From Oxalobacteraceae sp. CFBP 8761 (GTDB lineage: Bacteria; Pseudomonadota; Gammaproteobacteria; Burkholderiales; Burkholderiaceae_D): a stretch of DNA of 64,000 bases. The position numbers were made by a program, and so were the translations under genes. The stretch's first letter is position 1. Every line of letters begins with the position of its first letter. The stretch spans positions 124,001 through 188,000 of the forward strand of contig JACYUE010000005.1 in assembly GCA_014841595.1 (NCBI GenBank). Reading direction: 5' to 3'. The notes under the pieces are model-generated. The model worked only from the letters and a program-made list of their open reading frames with translations. It was not told the DNA's origin and searched no databases. Positions 30,440 to 40,437 of this stretch are shown piece after piece.

Positions 30440-30682
30440 TTACAGGCGGGTCTTGTCGCGGGCTTCCACGTCGATGGTCGACTTGTCGGCCACCTGCTGC
30501 GTTGCCTGGACACGGGCGGCTTCTGCTTCGGCAGCGCGCTCTTCGTCACCCTTGACGCCATCCTTGAAGCCCTTGACGGCCTTGCCCAGATCGGAACCCA
30601 TATTGCTGATCTTCTTGGTGCCGAAAATCAGCATCACGACCACCAGCACGATGACCCAGTGCCAAATACTCAATCCACCCAT
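30440..30682 (-). CDS. tatA: Sec-independent protein translocase subunit TatA
   Basis: 80 residues from [20 protein letters not shown], preceded by AGGAGA at the right distance; a longer frame to 30778 was rejected for that reason. One membrane helix, the hinge [14 protein letters not shown] and an amphipathic helix [16 protein letters not shown] define TatA; the tail is charged and presumably disordered. TatA multimers form the size-adaptable passage for folded proteins across the inner membrane. First gene of tatABC, 124 bp downstream of hinT. Confidence 0.96.
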   Translation of the reverse strand: MGGLSIWHWVIVLVVVMLIFGTKKISNMGSDLGKAVKGFKDGVKGDEERAAEAEAARVQATQQVADKSTIDVEARDKTRL

Positions 30683-30806
30683 GTTGTTCTCCTGATGGCG
30701 CCTGGCGCCTGAAAAATTAGTGATGCGCAAACTGCATATACACCGAGTATATGCGATGCGGGAGCCCATTGCTCCCAATCGAACTTAGGCCAAACTTAGA
30801 CGCATC

Positions 30807-31181
30807 TTACAGCCCCAGCCCGCGCCATGGACGCGGCCCGCCGTACATGTGCAGATGCAGGTGATACACCTCTTGCCCGCCATCCGGACCGGCATTGATC
30901 AGCGTCTTGAAGCCGCCAACAGGCTTGCCAGCGGCGTCCATCTTGACCGCAATACCATTTTGCTCGGCAAGTTTCGGCGCCAGCGCCAGCATCTTGCCCA
31001 GCAACGCCGCATGCTCGTCGGTGCAATCGGACAACGTGGCCACGTGCACCTTCGGAATCACCAGCAAGTGCACGGGCGCTGCCGGATTGATGTCCTTGAA
31101 CGCCAGCACGTCATCATCTTCATAGACGATGGCAGCCGGAATCTGCCTGGCAACGATCTTGCAAAAAATGCAGTTATCCAT
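30807..31181 (-). CDS. hinT: HIT family purine nucleoside phosphoramidase (HinT)
   Basis: 124 residues with the complete HIT motif YHLHLHMYGG near the C-terminus (HxHxH; the central His is the nucleophile) and the N-terminal Zn-like CIFCKIVARQIPA. The typical HinT core VYEDDDVLAFKDINPAAPVH and LVIPKVHVATL is present. It hydrolyses nucleoside 5'-phosphoramidates such as aminoacyl-AMP by-products in the cytoplasm. A strong GGAGACCGA ribosome site precedes the ATG. It sits between hisE and tatA on the same strand, the arrangement common in betaproteobacteria. The 151-bp gap to hisE holds two short GC-rich hairpins (one at 31311-31328) without a T run. Confidence 0.95.
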   Translation of the reverse strand: MDNCIFCKIVARQIPAAIVYEDDDVLAFKDINPAAPVHLLVIPKVHVATLSDCTDEHAALLGKMLALAPKLAEQNGIAVKMDAAGKPVGGFKTLINAGPDGGQEVYHLHLHMYGGPRPWRGLGL

Positions 31182-31332
31182 TCGGTCTCCAGATGATTAC
31201 ATTGCATGACACGCAAGCGAGCACGGGCATCCTACCAAGGCTCCATGACATCGGCATGACGATGAGGGACTGATTATGACACCGGTTCGATCGGTTGGCA
31301 CGCCAGCCATGCACGCGGGCCGGCGTGCAGGC

Positions 31333-31674
31333 TCAGGCGTCGGTGCGCGCGGCTTTCTCGTCCAGCCCCGACACGCCTTCGCGCCGCGCCAGCTCGTCGA
31401 GCACCTGCTGCGGCGTGAGGTCGAACCTGGCCAGCAGCACCAGCGAGTGGAACCACAGGTCGGCGCATTCATACAGCACCTTGGCGGCATCGCCATCGAC
31501 GCGGGCGTCCTTGGCGGCCATCACCAGTTCGGTGGCTTCCTCGCCGATCTTTTTCAGGATGGCGTCGTCGCCCTTGGTGAACAGCTTGGCGACATACGAT
31601 GCGGCCGGGTCGCCGCCATTGGCGGGTTTGCGCGATTCGATCACGGCCGCGACGCGGGCCAGGGTAACGCTCAT
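31333..31674 (-). CDS. hisE: Phosphoribosyl-ATP pyrophosphatase
   Basis: 113 residues from [20 protein letters not shown]. The all-alpha MazG-like fold with the Mg2+-binding [12 protein letters not shown] and the D/E-rich [20 protein letters not shown] helix ([10 protein letters not shown] here) identifies HisE. It hydrolyses phosphoribosyl-ATP to phosphoribosyl-AMP, step 2 of histidine synthesis. The ATG overlaps the hisI stop as ATGA (31671-31674), so the two are translationally coupled; in enterobacteria they are one fused protein. Last gene of the his cluster. Confidence 0.97.
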   Translation of the reverse strand: MSVTLARVAAVIESRKPANGGDPAASYVAKLFTKGDDAILKKIGEEATELVMAAKDARVDGDAAKVLYECADLWFHSLVLLARFDLTPQQVLDELARREGVSGLDEKAARTDA

Positions 31675-32081
31675 GGGGTCTTCTTGTCTTTTGAATAAAT
31701 CGTGTCGGGATCCTGCAGCACCGGCTCGACGCTGTGCCAGTCGCCGTTGTCGTATTTCTGGAAGAAGCACGAGTGGCGTCCGGTATGGCAGGCAATCCCG
31801 CCGATCTGCTCGATCTTGAGCAGGACGACGTCTTCGTCGCAGTCCAGGCGGATCTCGCTCACCTTCTGGATGTGGCCTGACTCTTCACCCTTGTGCCACA
31901 GCTTCTTGCGCGAGCGGCTCCAGTACACCGCTTCGCCCGATTCGACGGTGCGGGTCAGCGCTTCGCGGTTCATCCAGGCGAACATCAGCACGTCGCCGCT
32001 GGTCGCCTCTTGTGCGATGACGGGCACCAGGCCCTGTTCATCCCAGCGTACCTTGTTGAGCCATTTGGCATTCGTTGTCAT
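31671..32081 (-). CDS. hisI: Phosphoribosyl-AMP cyclohydrolase
   Basis: 136 residues from [20 protein letters not shown]. Motifs: [31 protein letters not shown] segment (here [16 protein letters not shown]), the metal-binding RLDCDED and the zinc ligands in [10 protein letters not shown]. It opens the purine ring of phosphoribosyl-AMP (step 3). The monofunctional form is separate from HisE, as is usual in betaproteobacteria. It starts 5 bp after the hisF stop and overlaps hisE by 4 bases. Confidence 0.97.
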   Translation of the reverse strand: MTTNAKWLNKVRWDEQGLVPVIAQEATSGDVLMFAWMNREALTRTVESGEAVYWSRSRKKLWHKGEESGHIQKVSEIRLDCDEDVVLLKIEQIGGIACHTGRHSCFFQKYDNGDWHSVEPVLQDPDTIYSKDKKTP

Positions 32082-32085
32082 TGTG

Positions 32086-32847
32086 TTACTCCAGGCGCAT
32101 CGGGATACCGCGGTCATGCATGAAGCGCTTGGCTTCCCCGACCGTGTGCTGCCCATAGTGGAAAATGCTGGCCGCCAGCACCGCGTCGGCGTGGCCCTGC
32201 AGGATGCCGTTGGCCAGGTCTTCCAGGCCACCGACGCCGCCCGAGGCAATCACGGGGATGCCCACGGCGTCGGACACGGCGCGCGTCAAACCCAGATCGA
32301 AGCCCGACTTGGTGCCGTCGCGGTCCATCGACGTGAGCAGCAGCTCGCCGGCGCCCAGGCTTTCCATCTTGCGTGCCCATTCGACAGCATCCAGCCCCGT
32401 CGCATTGCGCCCGCCGTGGGTGAAGACTTCCCAGCGGCCGGGTGCGATCTGCTTGGCGTCGATCGCCACCACGATGCACTGCGAACCGTGCTTGTGGGCG
32501 CAGTCGAACACCAGTTGCGGGTTGGTGACGGCCGACGTGTTCATGCTGACCTTGTCGGCGCCGGCATTGAGCAGCCGGCGCACGTCTTCGACCTTGCGCA
32601 CGCCGCCACCGACGGTGAGGGGAATGAACACGGTCGAGGCGACGGCTTCGATGATCGGCAGGATCAGGTCGCGGCCATCGCTCGAGGCGGTAATGTCGAG
32701 GAAAGTGATTTCGTCGGCGCCTTGCGCGTCATAGCGGCGCGCGATTTCGACCGGGTCGCCGGCGTCGCGCAACTCGTTGAAGTTGACGCCCTTGACGACC
32801 CGGCCGCCGGTGACGTCCAGGCAGGGGATGATGCGTTTTGCGAGCAT
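32086..32847 (-). CDS. hisF: Imidazole glycerol phosphate synthase cyclase subunit
   Basis: 253 residues, a TIM barrel with [20 protein letters not shown] at the N-terminus (catalytic D11) and the C-terminal phosphate-binding segment [17 protein letters not shown]. The second catalytic Asp lies in VVAIDAKQI. With HisH it converts PRFAR and ammonia into imidazole glycerol phosphate and AICAR. It starts 4 bp downstream of hisA, its evolutionary sister, and precedes hisI by 4 bp. Confidence 0.98.
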   Translation of the reverse strand: MLAKRIIPCLDVTGGRVVKGVNFNELRDAGDPVEIARRYDAQGADEITFLDITASSDGRDLILPIIEAVASTVFIPLTVGGGVRKVEDVRRLLNAGADKVSMNTSAVTNPQLVFDCAHKHGSQCIVVAIDAKQIAPGRWEVFTHGGRNATGLDAVEWARKMESLGAGELLLTSMDRDGTKSGFDLGLTRAVSDAVGIPVIASGGVGGLEDLANGILQGHADAVLAASIFHYGQHTVGEAKRFMHDRGIPMRLE

Positions 32848-32851
32848 GGAA

Positions 32852-33628
32852 TCAGGCGCCAGCGCCTTCGGTCAGTTCATCGGCGCGATCCTGGGCCGAG
32901 GCCAGGTCGAGCGTGCCTTCGTAGATCGAGCGGCCGCAGATCACGCCCTCGATGCCTTCGTCCTGCACCGCGCACAGCGCTTCCACGTCGGCCAGCACGT
33001 GCACGCCGCCCGAAGCGATCACGGGGATCTTCACCGCGCGCGCCAGCTTGACGGTCGCGTCGATGTTCACGCCGCCCATCATGCCGTCGCGGCCGATGTC
33101 GGTGTAGACGATCGATTCAACGCCGTAGCCTTCGAATTTCTTGGCCAGGTCGATCACTTCGTGGCCCGACATTTTGCTCCAGCCGTCGGTGGCGACCTTG
33201 CCGTCGCGCGCGTCCAGACCCACGATGATGTGGCCAGGGAAAGCGCCGCAGGCGTCGTGCAGGAAGCCCGGGTTTTTCACGGCGGCGGTGCCGACGATGA
33301 TGTAGCTGATGCCGTCATCCAGGTAGCGCTCGATCGTGTCGAGGTCGCGGATGCCGCCGCCCAGCTGGACCGGGATCTCGTCGATGCCGTTGTCTTCAGC
33401 GTATTCCTGCACGATCTGCAGGATCGACTTGATGGCCGATTCGTTCTTTGGTTTGCCCGCGAATGCGCCGTTCAGGTCGACCAGGTGCAGGCGCCGCGCG
33501 CCTTGCTTGAGCCAATGCAGCGCCATTTCGGCAGGATCTTCGGAAAACACGGTGGCGAGTTCCATATCGCCTTGTTGGAGGCGAACGCAGTGACCGTCTT
33601 TCAGGTCGATGGCGGGGATCAGCAGCAT
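32852..33628 (-). CDS. hisA: ProFAR isomerase (HisA)
   Basis: 258 residues, half-barrel-duplicated TIM fold. [20 protein letters not shown] carries catalytic D8; the mid-barrel Asp is in [15 protein letters not shown] and the second phosphate loop is [15 protein letters not shown]. It isomerises ProFAR to PRFAR (Amadori rearrangement). Located between hisH and hisF; 57 bp separate it from hisH, the largest gap among hisB-hisE. Confidence 0.98.
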   Translation of the reverse strand: MLLIPAIDLKDGHCVRLQQGDMELATVFSEDPAEMALHWLKQGARRLHLVDLNGAFAGKPKNESAIKSILQIVQEYAEDNGIDEIPVQLGGGIRDLDTIERYLDDGISYIIVGTAAVKNPGFLHDACGAFPGHIIVGLDARDGKVATDGWSKMSGHEVIDLAKKFEGYGVESIVYTDIGRDGMMGGVNIDATVKLARAVKIPVIASGGVHVLADVEALCAVQDEGIEGVICGRSIYEGTLDLASAQDRADELTEGAGA

Positions 33629-33685
33629 GGTCGTTGTCGGTAGAGTTAACGGGGGGTTGAACAGAACGAATTTAACGCAAATGCG

Positions 33686-34327
33686 TCAAGGATTCCAGTG
33701 AATGAAATTACGGTACAGGCGCAAGCCTGCTGCCGCACTTTTCTCCGGGTGGAACTGGGTGGCGACGATATTATCGCGGCCGACAGCGCAGCAGAACGGG
33801 CCGCCGTAATCGGCTTCGCCGATCACATCATGCGCGTTTTCGGGCGCTGCGTAATAACTGTGCACGAAATAGAAGTAGCTGTTGTCGTCGACGCCGTCCC
33901 ACAGCGGGTGGGCGCGCGACTGGCGCACGCGGTTCCAGCCCATTTGCGGGACCTTGAAGCGCGAACCGTCGTTCTGCAGCTTCCCATCCAACTGGAAGCG
34001 AACGACCTTGCCCGGCAACAGGCCCAGGCCCGGCGTGCCGCCGTTTTCTTCGCTGGCGTCGAACAGCATCTGCTCGCCCACGCACACGCCCATGATCGGG
34101 CGCGTCCTGGCGGCGCGCAGCAGTGCATCCTCCAGACCCGATTCACGCAGGCTGCTCATGCAGTCGCGCATGGCGCCCTGCCCCGGCAGTACGATGCGGT
34201 CGGCCGCATCGAGGTCGGCGGCCGAGCTGGAAACGAGCACGTCGGCTTCTGGCGCGGCGGCGCGCAGCGCCTGGACCACCGAGCGCAGGTTGCCCAGTCC
34301 GTCGACCACAACAATTTTATTGGCCAT
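33686..34327 (-). CDS. hisH: Imidazole glycerol phosphate synthase glutamine amidotransferase subunit
   Basis: 213 residues, class I glutamine amidotransferase. The nucleophile is C82 in [11 protein letters not shown] (the Gly in GVCVG is the oxyanion strand), and the His-Glu pair is H193/E195 in QFHPEKS. The N-terminus [20 protein letters not shown] replaces the commoner VDYGMGNL. It supplies ammonia from glutamine to HisF. It lies 13 bp after hisB and 57 bp before hisA. Confidence 0.97.
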   Translation of the reverse strand: MANKIVVVDGLGNLRSVVQALRAAAPEADVLVSSSAADLDAADRIVLPGQGAMRDCMSSLRESGLEDALLRAARTRPIMGVCVGEQMLFDASEENGGTPGLGLLPGKVVRFQLDGKLQNDGSRFKVPQMGWNRVRQSRAHPLWDGVDDNSYFYFVHSYYAAPENAHDVIGEADYGGPFCCAVGRDNIVATQFHPEKSAAAGLRLYRNFIHWNP

Positions 34328-34340
34328 GTCGCGTCACGCC

Positions 34341-34931
34341 TTACAGGCTGCCCTTGGTCGACGGGATGATGCCGGCGGCGCGTTCGTCGAGCTCGCTGGC
34401 CATGCGCAGCGCGCGGCCAAATGCCTTGAACACGGTTTCGCACTGGTGGTGCGCGTTCACGCCGCGCAGGTTATCGATGTGCAGGGTCACGCCGGCGTGG
34501 TTGACGAAACCGCGGAAGAATTCGCCGGTCAGGTCGACGTCGAAGGTGCCGATCATGGCGCGCGTGAACGGGATGTGCATTTCCAGACCCGGGCGGCCCG
34601 AGAAGTCGATCACGACGCGCGACAGCGCTTCGTCCAGCGGCACGTAGGCGTGGCCATAGCGGCGGATGCCCTTGCGGTCGCCAATGGCCTTGGCCACGGC
34701 CATGCCGAGCGTGATGCCGGTGTCTTCGACCGTGTGGTGCGCGTCGATGTGCAGGTCGCCCACGGCCTCGACTTCGAGGTCGAACATGCCGTGACGTGCG
34801 ATCTGGTCGAGCATGTGGTCGAGGAACGGCACGCCCGTGTTGAGCTTCTGGCGGCCGGTGCCGTCCAGGTTGATCGAGACGCGGATCTGCGTTTCGTTGG
34901 TATTGCGGGTAATGTCGGCGGTACGGGTCAT
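34341..34931 (-). CDS. hisB: Imidazoleglycerol-phosphate dehydratase
   Basis: 196 residues from [20 protein letters not shown]; a longer frame to 34949 is possible, but the family starts here. The two Mn2+-binding repeats are visible: [13 protein letters not shown] with [14 protein letters not shown], and [19 protein letters not shown]. It is monofunctional, without the N-terminal HAD phosphatase half found in enterobacteria, so histidinol-phosphate phosphatase must be encoded elsewhere. The reaction is dehydration to imidazole acetol phosphate. It follows hisC by 40 bp. Confidence 0.97.
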   Translation of the reverse strand: MTRTADITRNTNETQIRVSINLDGTGRQKLNTGVPFLDHMLDQIARHGMFDLEVEAVGDLHIDAHHTVEDTGITLGMAVAKAIGDRKGIRRYGHAYVPLDEALSRVVIDFSGRPGLEMHIPFTRAMIGTFDVDLTGEFFRGFVNHAGVTLHIDNLRGVNAHHQCETVFKAFGRALRMASELDERAAGIIPSTKGSL

Positions 34932-34971
34932 TGCTCGGGCGCTTTTCAAGGTACGTAACTACGGGACGCTA

Positions 34972-36072
34972 CTACAGGGAAGCCTTCAGGGCGGTCAGGA
35001 ACTGGTCGTTTTCTTGCGGCGTGCTGACCGTGACGCGGATGCAGTTGGCCAGCAATGTATGCATTTTACTCAAATTTTTGATCAGGACCTTCTCGCCGTG
35101 GAGAAGCTTGCAGGCGCGCTCGGCATCGGGCACGCGCAGCGCGATGAAATTGGCGGCCGACGGGAACACTTCCACGCCCGGCAGGCCAGCCAGTTCCGTG
35201 GCCAGACGGGTACGCTCGACGTTGAGCAGCTCGGCCTGGCGGTCCAGCACATCCAGATGCTCGAGGGCGAATTCGGCCGCCACCTGGGTCAGGATATTCA
35301 CGTTGTACGGTGGACGCACCTTCTCGAATTCGGCCAGCAGCGGCGCTGCCGCCGTCATGTAGCCGAGGCGGATGCCGGCCAGGCCGAGCTTTGACAGCGT
35401 GCGCATCACGACCAGGTTCGGGTGCTGCGGCAGGCGGTCCATGAAGCTGACCTTGGCGAACGGCTGGTAGGCTTCGTCGACCACGACCACGCCATGCTCA
35501 CCGAGCGCCGTGATGATCGCTTCCATGTCTGCCGCGTCGTACAGGTTGCCGGTCGGGTTGTTCGGGTACGCGAGGAAGACCAGCGACGGCTTGTGCTCGT
35601 CGATGGCCGCCAGCATGGCCGGCAGGTCCAGCGAAAAGTCGGGCTTGATCGGCACGCCGACAAAATCGGCGCCGGCAAACTGCGCCGAACGCGAAAACAT
35701 CACGAACGCCGGCACCGGCGCCATGACCACGGCACGCTTCGAACCGTCGCGTTCCTGACGCGCGATGGTGGTCGCCAGGATCGTGATCAGCTCATCCGAG
35801 CCATTGCCGAGCAGGACGTCGTAGCCGGCCGGGATGCCCAGCTTGGCGCAGATGGCGTCCTTCAGCGTGCGGTACGACGGCACCGGATAACGGTTCAGCG
35901 CCGCGTCGGCCAGGCGCGCGCCGAGTTGCGTGCGCAGCTCGTCCGGCAGCTGGTACGGGTTTTCCATCGCATCGAGCTTGACGTAGCCGATCGAGTCCGG
36001 CACGTGGTACCCCCCCACGGCGCGCACGTCGGCGCGGATGGTGTTCTCGATCAGTTTGGCGATGTCGGTCAT
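34972..36072 (-). CDS. hisC: Histidinol-phosphate aminotransferase
   Basis: 366 residues from [20 protein letters not shown]. Fold-type I PLP enzyme: LLGNGSDELITI near the cofactor phosphate, YPNNPTGNLYD, VDEAYQPFA with the pyridine-ring Asp, and the Schiff-base lysine K228 in TLSKLGLAGIRLGY. It transfers the amino group of glutamate to imidazole acetol phosphate. Its ATG overlaps the stop of the upstream DNA methyltransferase gene as ATGA (36069-36072), so its translation is coupled to that gene and not directly to hisD. Confidence 0.97.
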   Translation of the reverse strand: MTDIAKLIENTIRADVRAVGGYHVPDSIGYVKLDAMENPYQLPDELRTQLGARLADAALNRYPVPSYRTLKDAICAKLGIPAGYDVLLGNGSDELITILATTIARQERDGSKRAVVMAPVPAFVMFSRSAQFAGADFVGVPIKPDFSLDLPAMLAAIDEHKPSLVFLAYPNNPTGNLYDAADMEAIITALGEHGVVVVDEAYQPFAKVSFMDRLPQHPNLVVMRTLSKLGLAGIRLGYMTAAAPLLAEFEKVRPPYNVNILTQVAAEFALEHLDVLDRQAELLNVERTRLATELAGLPGVEVFPSAANFIALRVPDAERACKLLHGEKVLIKNLSKMHTLLANCIRVTVSTPQENDQFLTALKASL

Positions 36073-36899
36073 GAAGTTTCTTCCGTGGAGAGTGTGGCCA
36101 TGGCGGCCTTGGCCGCCTTGCGTTTTTTTGCCCCGGTCAGCGGTACGTCGGGCGCCGCCAGGCGCTCGTGGATGATGGCGCAATACGCGGGATTGAGTTC
36201 GAAGCCGGTGAACTGGCGCCCCAGGCGCTTGGCGGCGATGGCCGTCGTGCCGCTGCCCATGAACGGGTCGAGCACGATGCCGCCCGGCGGGCACGAGGCC
36301 TTGACCATGCGCTCGATGATCTCGAGGGGCTTTTGCGTCGGGTGGTCGGCGCGCTCCGGATGCTCGCGGTGCAGGCGCGACACGCTCCAGACGTCCTTCG
36401 GGTTGTAGCCCACTTCGAGCCACTTGGCGCCGATGAAGATCGAGCGCGAGCGGGCCTTCTTGGTCGCGGCGTCATACGGGATGCGCACGGCGTCCAGGTC
36501 GAAGTAGTAGTCCTTGCGATTGGCGAAAAAGCCGATCGTGTCGTGCACCGACGAGAAGCTGCGCACGCTGCCGCCCATCGACGGCACGCGGCGGTCCCAG
36601 ATGATCTCGTTCATCATCGTCATGCGTTTTTTCAGCATCACGAAGATCTCGGGCGTGAAGCGCCACGTCAGAAAAATGTACAGGCTGCCGTTGGGCTTGA
36701 GCTTCGGCACCGCCGCGTCGATCCACTGCTCGGTCCAGGCCAGGTAGGCCTCGACGCTTTGCTGGTCCGACGCGTTGCCGTAGTCCTTGCCCAGGTTGTA
36801 CGGCGGGTCAGTCAGGATCAGATCGATGGACCCGTCCGGGATGCGCGCCAATCCTGACAGCGCATCCTCGCAGAATACCTGGTTGACCCAGTCGCTCAT
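36069..36899 (-). CDS. Site-specific DNA methyltransferase (beta-type N6-adenine or N4-cytosine), inside the his operon
   Basis: 276 residues from [20 protein letters not shown]. The catalytic motif IV DPPY is at 31-34 ([14 protein letters not shown]) and the SAM-binding motif [19 protein letters not shown] begins at 211; the order IV-then-I marks the beta group (CcrM/HinfI/RsrI-like). The middle (about 80-190, with [19 protein letters not shown] and YNPKDVWSV) holds the target-recognition region. [18 protein letters not shown] is the usual lead-in to motif I. A basic tail [10 protein letters not shown] ends it. DPPY favours N6-adenine methylation. There is no restriction endonuclease nearby, so it looks like an orphan. 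It overlaps hisD (36896-36899) and hisC (36069-36072) by ATGA, so it is transcribed and translated as part of the his operon. The target sequence is unknown. Confidence 0.93.
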   Translation of the reverse strand: MSDWVNQVFCEDALSGLARIPDGSIDLILTDPPYNLGKDYGNASDQQSVEAYLAWTEQWIDAAVPKLKPNGSLYIFLTWRFTPEIFVMLKKRMTMMNEIIWDRRVPSMGGSVRSFSSVHDTIGFFANRKDYYFDLDAVRIPYDAATKKARSRSIFIGAKWLEVGYNPKDVWSVSRLHREHPERADHPTQKPLEIIERMVKASCPPGGIVLDPFMGSGTTAIAAKRLGRQFTGFELNPAYCAIIHERLAAPDVPLTGAKKRKAAKAAMATLSTEETS

Positions 36900-38233
36900 G
36901 ATGCCTGGGGTGGGACTGGATCGAGCCGTAGTTCCGCGCTGCGCGCGTGCGCCTGCAGGCCTTCGCCATACGCCAGCGTGGCCGCGACCTTGCCCAGCGT
37001 TTGCGCACCCGCTGCGCTGACCTGGATGATCGACGAGCGTTTCTGGAAATCGTACACGCCCAGCGGCGACGAGAAGCGCGCCGTGCGCGAGGTCGGCAGC
37101 ACGTGGTTCGGGCCGCAGCAATAGTCGCCCAACGACTCGGACGAGTAGCGGCCCAGGAACATCGCGCCAGCGTGGCGGATTTTATCGGCCCATTCCTGCG
37201 GGTTCTCGGCCGAGATCTCGAGGTGTTCGGCCGCGATGCTGCTGGCGATCTCGCACGCTTCGTCCATACTGCGCACCTTGATCAACGCGCCACGGTCGCC
37301 CAGCGACGTGGTGATGGTGGCCGCGCGCGGCATCGTTGGCAGCAGCTTGTGGATGCTGGCTTCGACCTGCGCGATGTAGTCGGCGTCAGGGCACAGCAAA
37401 ATGGCTTGCGCCAGTTCGTCGTGTTCGGCCTGCGAAAACAGGTCCATCGCGACCCAGTCCGGATCGGTGGTGCCATCGCACAGCACGAGGATTTCGGACG
37501 GGCCCGCGATCATGTCGATGCCGACCGTGCCGAACACGCGGCGCTTGGCGGCGGCGACATACGCGTTGCCAGGGCCGACGATCTTGTCGACGGCCTGGAT
37601 GGTCTCGGTGCCATACGCCAGCGCGCCGACGGCCTGCGCGCCGCCAATGGTGATCACGCGCGTGACGCCGGCGATTGCCGCCGCGGCCAGCACCATCTGG
37701 TTCTTCACGCCGTCCGGGGTCGGCACGACCATGATGATTTCCTTGACGCCCGCCACGTGGGCTGGAATCGCGTTCATCAGGACCGACGACGGATACGCCG
37801 CCTTGCCGCCCGGGACATAGATGCCGACCCGGTCCAGGGGCGTCACGCGCTGGCCCAGCACTGTGCCGTCAGGCTCGGTGAAGGTGAAGCCCGTCGACGA
37901 TTCCTTCTGGCGCTCGTGGTACACGCGCACGCGGTCGGCCGCTACCTGCAGCGCAGCGCGCTGGTCGTCGGGCAGCGCAGCCAGCGCTGCTTCGAGCTCG
38001 GCCTGGCCAATGTCGAACTGCGCCATCGAGGTCGCGCCGCCGTTCGGGATGCGGTCGAATTTGTTCGTGTATTCCAGCACGGCGGCGTCGCCCCGCGCTT
38101 TTACATCGCGCAGGATGCCGGCCACGGCTAGTTCGATGGCATCGTCGGTTTCGGCTTCAAACGCGAGCAGCGCGCTCAGCGTGGTGGCGAAGTCGGGTGC
38201 GGTCGAATCGAGCTTGCGGATTTGTACTGCCAT
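36896..38233 (-). CDS. hisD: Histidinol dehydrogenase
   Basis: 445 residues from [15 protein letters not shown]. Family signatures: [20 protein letters not shown], the NAD-site [13 protein letters not shown], the catalytic region SAEHLEI and [20 protein letters not shown], and [20 protein letters not shown] near the C-terminus. It is a Zn2+ enzyme that oxidises histidinol to histidine in two NAD+-linked steps. It starts 7 bp after hisG and overlaps the methyltransferase ATG by 4 bases. Length fits the family (430-445). Confidence 0.98.
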   Translation of the reverse strand: MAVQIRKLDSTAPDFATTLSALLAFEAETDDAIELAVAGILRDVKARGDAAVLEYTNKFDRIPNGGATSMAQFDIGQAELEAALAALPDDQRAALQVAADRVRVYHERQKESSTGFTFTEPDGTVLGQRVTPLDRVGIYVPGGKAAYPSSVLMNAIPAHVAGVKEIIMVVPTPDGVKNQMVLAAAAIAGVTRVITIGGAQAVGALAYGTETIQAVDKIVGPGNAYVAAAKRRVFGTVGIDMIAGPSEILVLCDGTTDPDWVAMDLFSQAEHDELAQAILLCPDADYIAQVEASIHKLLPTMPRAATITTSLGDRGALIKVRSMDEACEIASSIAAEHLEISAENPQEWADKIRHAGAMFLGRYSSESLGDYCCGPNHVLPTSRTARFSSPLGVYDFQKRSSIIQVSAAGAQTLGKVAATLAYGEGLQAHARSAELRLDPVPPQAS

Positions 38234-38240
38234 TTTGCGT

Positions 38241-38915
38241 CTAGCCTTTTGCTTTGGAGGCGCGTTCGAACGCGTCCAGGATCGGTTGCAGGCGCTCGCG
38301 CTTGAGCTTGAGCGCAGCCTGGTTGACCACCAGGCGCGAGGAGATGTCCATGATTTTTTCGACTTCGACCAAGTTGTTGGCGCGCAGCGTGCCGCCGGTC
38401 GAGACCACGTCGACGATGGCGTCGGACAGGCCCACCAGCGGCGCCAGTTCCATCGAGCCATACAGCTTGATCAGGTCGACGTGCACGCCCTTGCGGGCAA
38501 AGTGCTCGCGCGCCGTATTGACGAACTTGGTCGCCACGCGCAGGCGTGCGCCCTGGCGCACCGCGCTGTCGTAGTCGAAGCCCGCGTTGACGGCCACCGA
38601 CATGCGGCATTCGGCGATACGCAGGTCGATCGGCTGGTACAGCCCTTCGCCGCCATGCTCGAGCAGCACGTCCTTGCCGGCCACGCCGAAATCGGCGGCG
38701 CCGTACTGGACGTAGGTCGGCACGTCGGAGGCGCGCACGATCAGCACGCGCACGCCCGGGTCATTGGTCGGCAGGATCAGCTTGCGCGAGGTCTCGGGGT
38801 TTTCCAGCACCTCGATCCCGGCCGCCGACAACAGCGGCAGGGTGTCTTCGAAGATGCGGCCCTTGGACAGCGCCAGGATCAGCTGGGTCTCGTCCGTATT
38901 GCTGGTAAAAGTCAT
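38241..38915 (-). CDS. hisG: ATP phosphoribosyltransferase, short form
   Basis: 224 residues. [17 protein letters not shown] is the N-terminal signature, [20 protein letters not shown] and [15 protein letters not shown] cover the active site. It lacks the C-terminal ACT-like regulatory domain of the long form (about 290-300 residues), so by family knowledge it should work as a hetero-octamer with HisZ; hisZ is not in the window. It catalyses the first, feedback-controlled step of histidine synthesis. First of the his genes here, 15 bp downstream of murA, without visible attenuator or leader peptide, so transcription probably enters from upstream. Confidence 0.97.
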   Translation of the reverse strand: MTFTSNTDETQLILALSKGRIFEDTLPLLSAAGIEVLENPETSRKLILPTNDPGVRVLIVRASDVPTYVQYGAADFGVAGKDVLLEHGGEGLYQPIDLRIAECRMSVAVNAGFDYDSAVRQGARLRVATKFVNTAREHFARKGVHVDLIKLYGSMELAPLVGLSDAIVDVVSTGGTLRANNLVEVEKIMDISSRLVVNQAALKLKRERLQPILDAFERASKAKG

Positions 38916-38930
38916 GGTGATTCGATGTGA

Positions 38931-40181
38931 TTACTTGATGCGGACGATATCGGCGCCCACCGCCGACAGCTTCACTTCCATGCGGTCGTAGCCGCGATCG
39001 AGGTGGTAGATGCGGTCGATCAGCGTGGTGCCTTCGGCGGCCATGCCGGCAATGACGAGCGAAGCCGAGGCGCGCAGGTCGGTTGCCATGACCGGTGCAC
39101 CGATCAGGCGCGTGACGCCGTCGATGAACGCGGTATTGCCGTCGGTCGTGATCTGCGCGCCCAGGCGGTTCATCTCTTGCACGTGCATGAAGCGGTTCTC
39201 GAAGATCGTCTCGGTCACGCGCGAGGCGCCGCCGGCGATCGTGTTCACAGCCATGAACTGCGCCTGCATGTCGGTCGGGAAGCCCGGATACTCGGTCGTG
39301 CGGAACGACACCGGCTGCGGGCGACCATCCATCTTCGCGCGGATGGTATCCGCGCCGACGGTCAGTTGCAGGCCGATTTCGCGCAGTTTGTCGAGCGCCA
39401 CGTCGAAGATGTCGGTGCGGGTGTTGGTCAGCTGGATATCGCCGCCGGTGGCCGCGACGGCGCACAGGAAGGTCGCCGCTTCGATACGGTCCGAGATGAC
39501 GGCGTGGCTGGCGCCATGCAGTTCCGGCACGCCCTGGATCACCAGGCGGTCGGTGCCGATGCCCTCGATCTTGGCGCCCATGGCCACCAGCAGGTTGGCC
39601 AGGTCGGTCACTTCCGGCTCGCGCGCGGCGTTTTCGAGCACCGTCTCGCCGTCGGCCAGCGTTGCGGCCATGAGCAGATTCTCGGTGCCGGTCACGGTGA
39701 TCATGTCGGTGCGGATGCGCGCGCCCTTGAGCTTCGTGGCCCTGGCGTGGATGTAGCCGCCTTCGATCGTGATCTCGGCGCCCATCGCGCGCAGGCCCTG
39801 GATGTGCTGATCGACCGGGCGCGAGCCGATGGCGCAGCCGCCCGGCAGCGAGACCTTGGCTTCGCCGAAGCGCGCCAGCAGAGGGCCCAGCACCAGGATC
39901 GAGGCGCGCATGGTTTTCACCAGTTCGTACGGCGCGACCAGATTGTCGATCGCGCTGCCGTTCATGGTGACGTGTTCGTCGTCCAGATCGATTTTCAGGC
40001 CCGTGGTTTCCAGCAGCTTGAGCATCGTGCGCACGTCATGCAGGCGCGGCACGTTGGACAGGTGCAGGTCACCTGCGGTGAGCAGGCCAGCGCACAGGAT
40101 GGGCAGCGCCGCATTCTTGGCGCCGGAAATCGCGATGTCACCTTGCAGGCGTTTGCCGCCGACGATCTGGAGCTTGTCCAT
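38931..40181 (-). CDS. murA: UDP-N-acetylglucosamine 1-carboxyvinyltransferase
   Basis: 416 residues, EPSP-synthase fold. [20 protein letters not shown] and [14 protein letters not shown] form the N-terminal substrate loop; the catalytic, fosfomycin-reactive cysteine is C116 in [15 protein letters not shown]. The C-terminus has the [20 protein letters not shown] pattern. It transfers enolpyruvate to UDP-GlcNAc, the first committed step of peptidoglycan synthesis in the cytoplasm. It is 2 bp downstream of bolA and 15 bp upstream of hisG, a coupling of cell-wall and histidine genes that is common in betaproteobacteria. Confidence 0.98.
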   Translation of the reverse strand: MDKLQIVGGKRLQGDIAISGAKNAALPILCAGLLTAGDLHLSNVPRLHDVRTMLKLLETTGLKIDLDDEHVTMNGSAIDNLVAPYELVKTMRASILVLGPLLARFGEAKVSLPGGCAIGSRPVDQHIQGLRAMGAEITIEGGYIHARATKLKGARIRTDMITVTGTENLLMAATLADGETVLENAAREPEVTDLANLLVAMGAKIEGIGTDRLVIQGVPELHGASHAVISDRIEAATFLCAVAATGGDIQLTNTRTDIFDVALDKLREIGLQLTVGADTIRAKMDGRPQPVSFRTTEYPGFPTDMQAQFMAVNTIAGGASRVTETIFENRFMHVQEMNRLGAQITTDGNTAFIDGVTRLIGAPVMATDLRASASLVIAGMAAEGTTLIDRIYHLDRGYDRMEVKLSAVGADIVRIK

Positions 40182-40183
40182 GA

Positions 40184-40420
40184 TTAGCCTTTGAATTCTT
40201 CAGGGGTCAGTGTTTTCATCGACAGCGCGTGGATTTCCTCGCGCATGCGGTCGCCCAGCGCGGCGTACACGATCTGGTGGCGCTGGATCGAGCGCTTGCC
40301 GACAAACGCCGGCGAGACGATCACCGCCTCGAAGTGCTGGCCGTCGCCATTGACGGTCAGGTGGGTGCATTCAAGGCCGGCGCTGAGATAGCCGTGTATC
40401 AGTTCGGGTGTGGTGGCCAC
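40184..40420 (-). CDS. BolA family protein (IbaG-like)
   Basis: 78 residues read from a GTG (40418-40420) that has GGAG 8 bases upstream; no ATG fits the family start. The BolA core is [20 protein letters not shown] followed by [18 protein letters not shown] with the conserved RHQ-V-Y helix, then [13 protein letters not shown]. BolA/IbaG proteins work with monothiol glutaredoxins in iron-sulfur cluster handling; a grxD gene is present at 63.4 kb but not adjacent. Placement directly upstream of murA is the typical IbaG context (ibaG-murA), which supports this subtype. Confidence 0.93.
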   Translation of the reverse strand: MATTPELIHGYLSAGLECTHLTVNGDGQHFEAVIVSPAFVGKRSIQRHQIVYAALGDRMREEIHALSMKTLTPEEFKG

Positions 40421-40437
40421 GATAACTCCAAAAATTT

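Noticed and set aside
31197..31332. A further gene between hisE and hinT
   Set aside because: Some betaproteobacteria have an extra small membrane-protein gene here, but no frame in this gap codes for hydrophobic segments; only two GC-rich hairpins are present.
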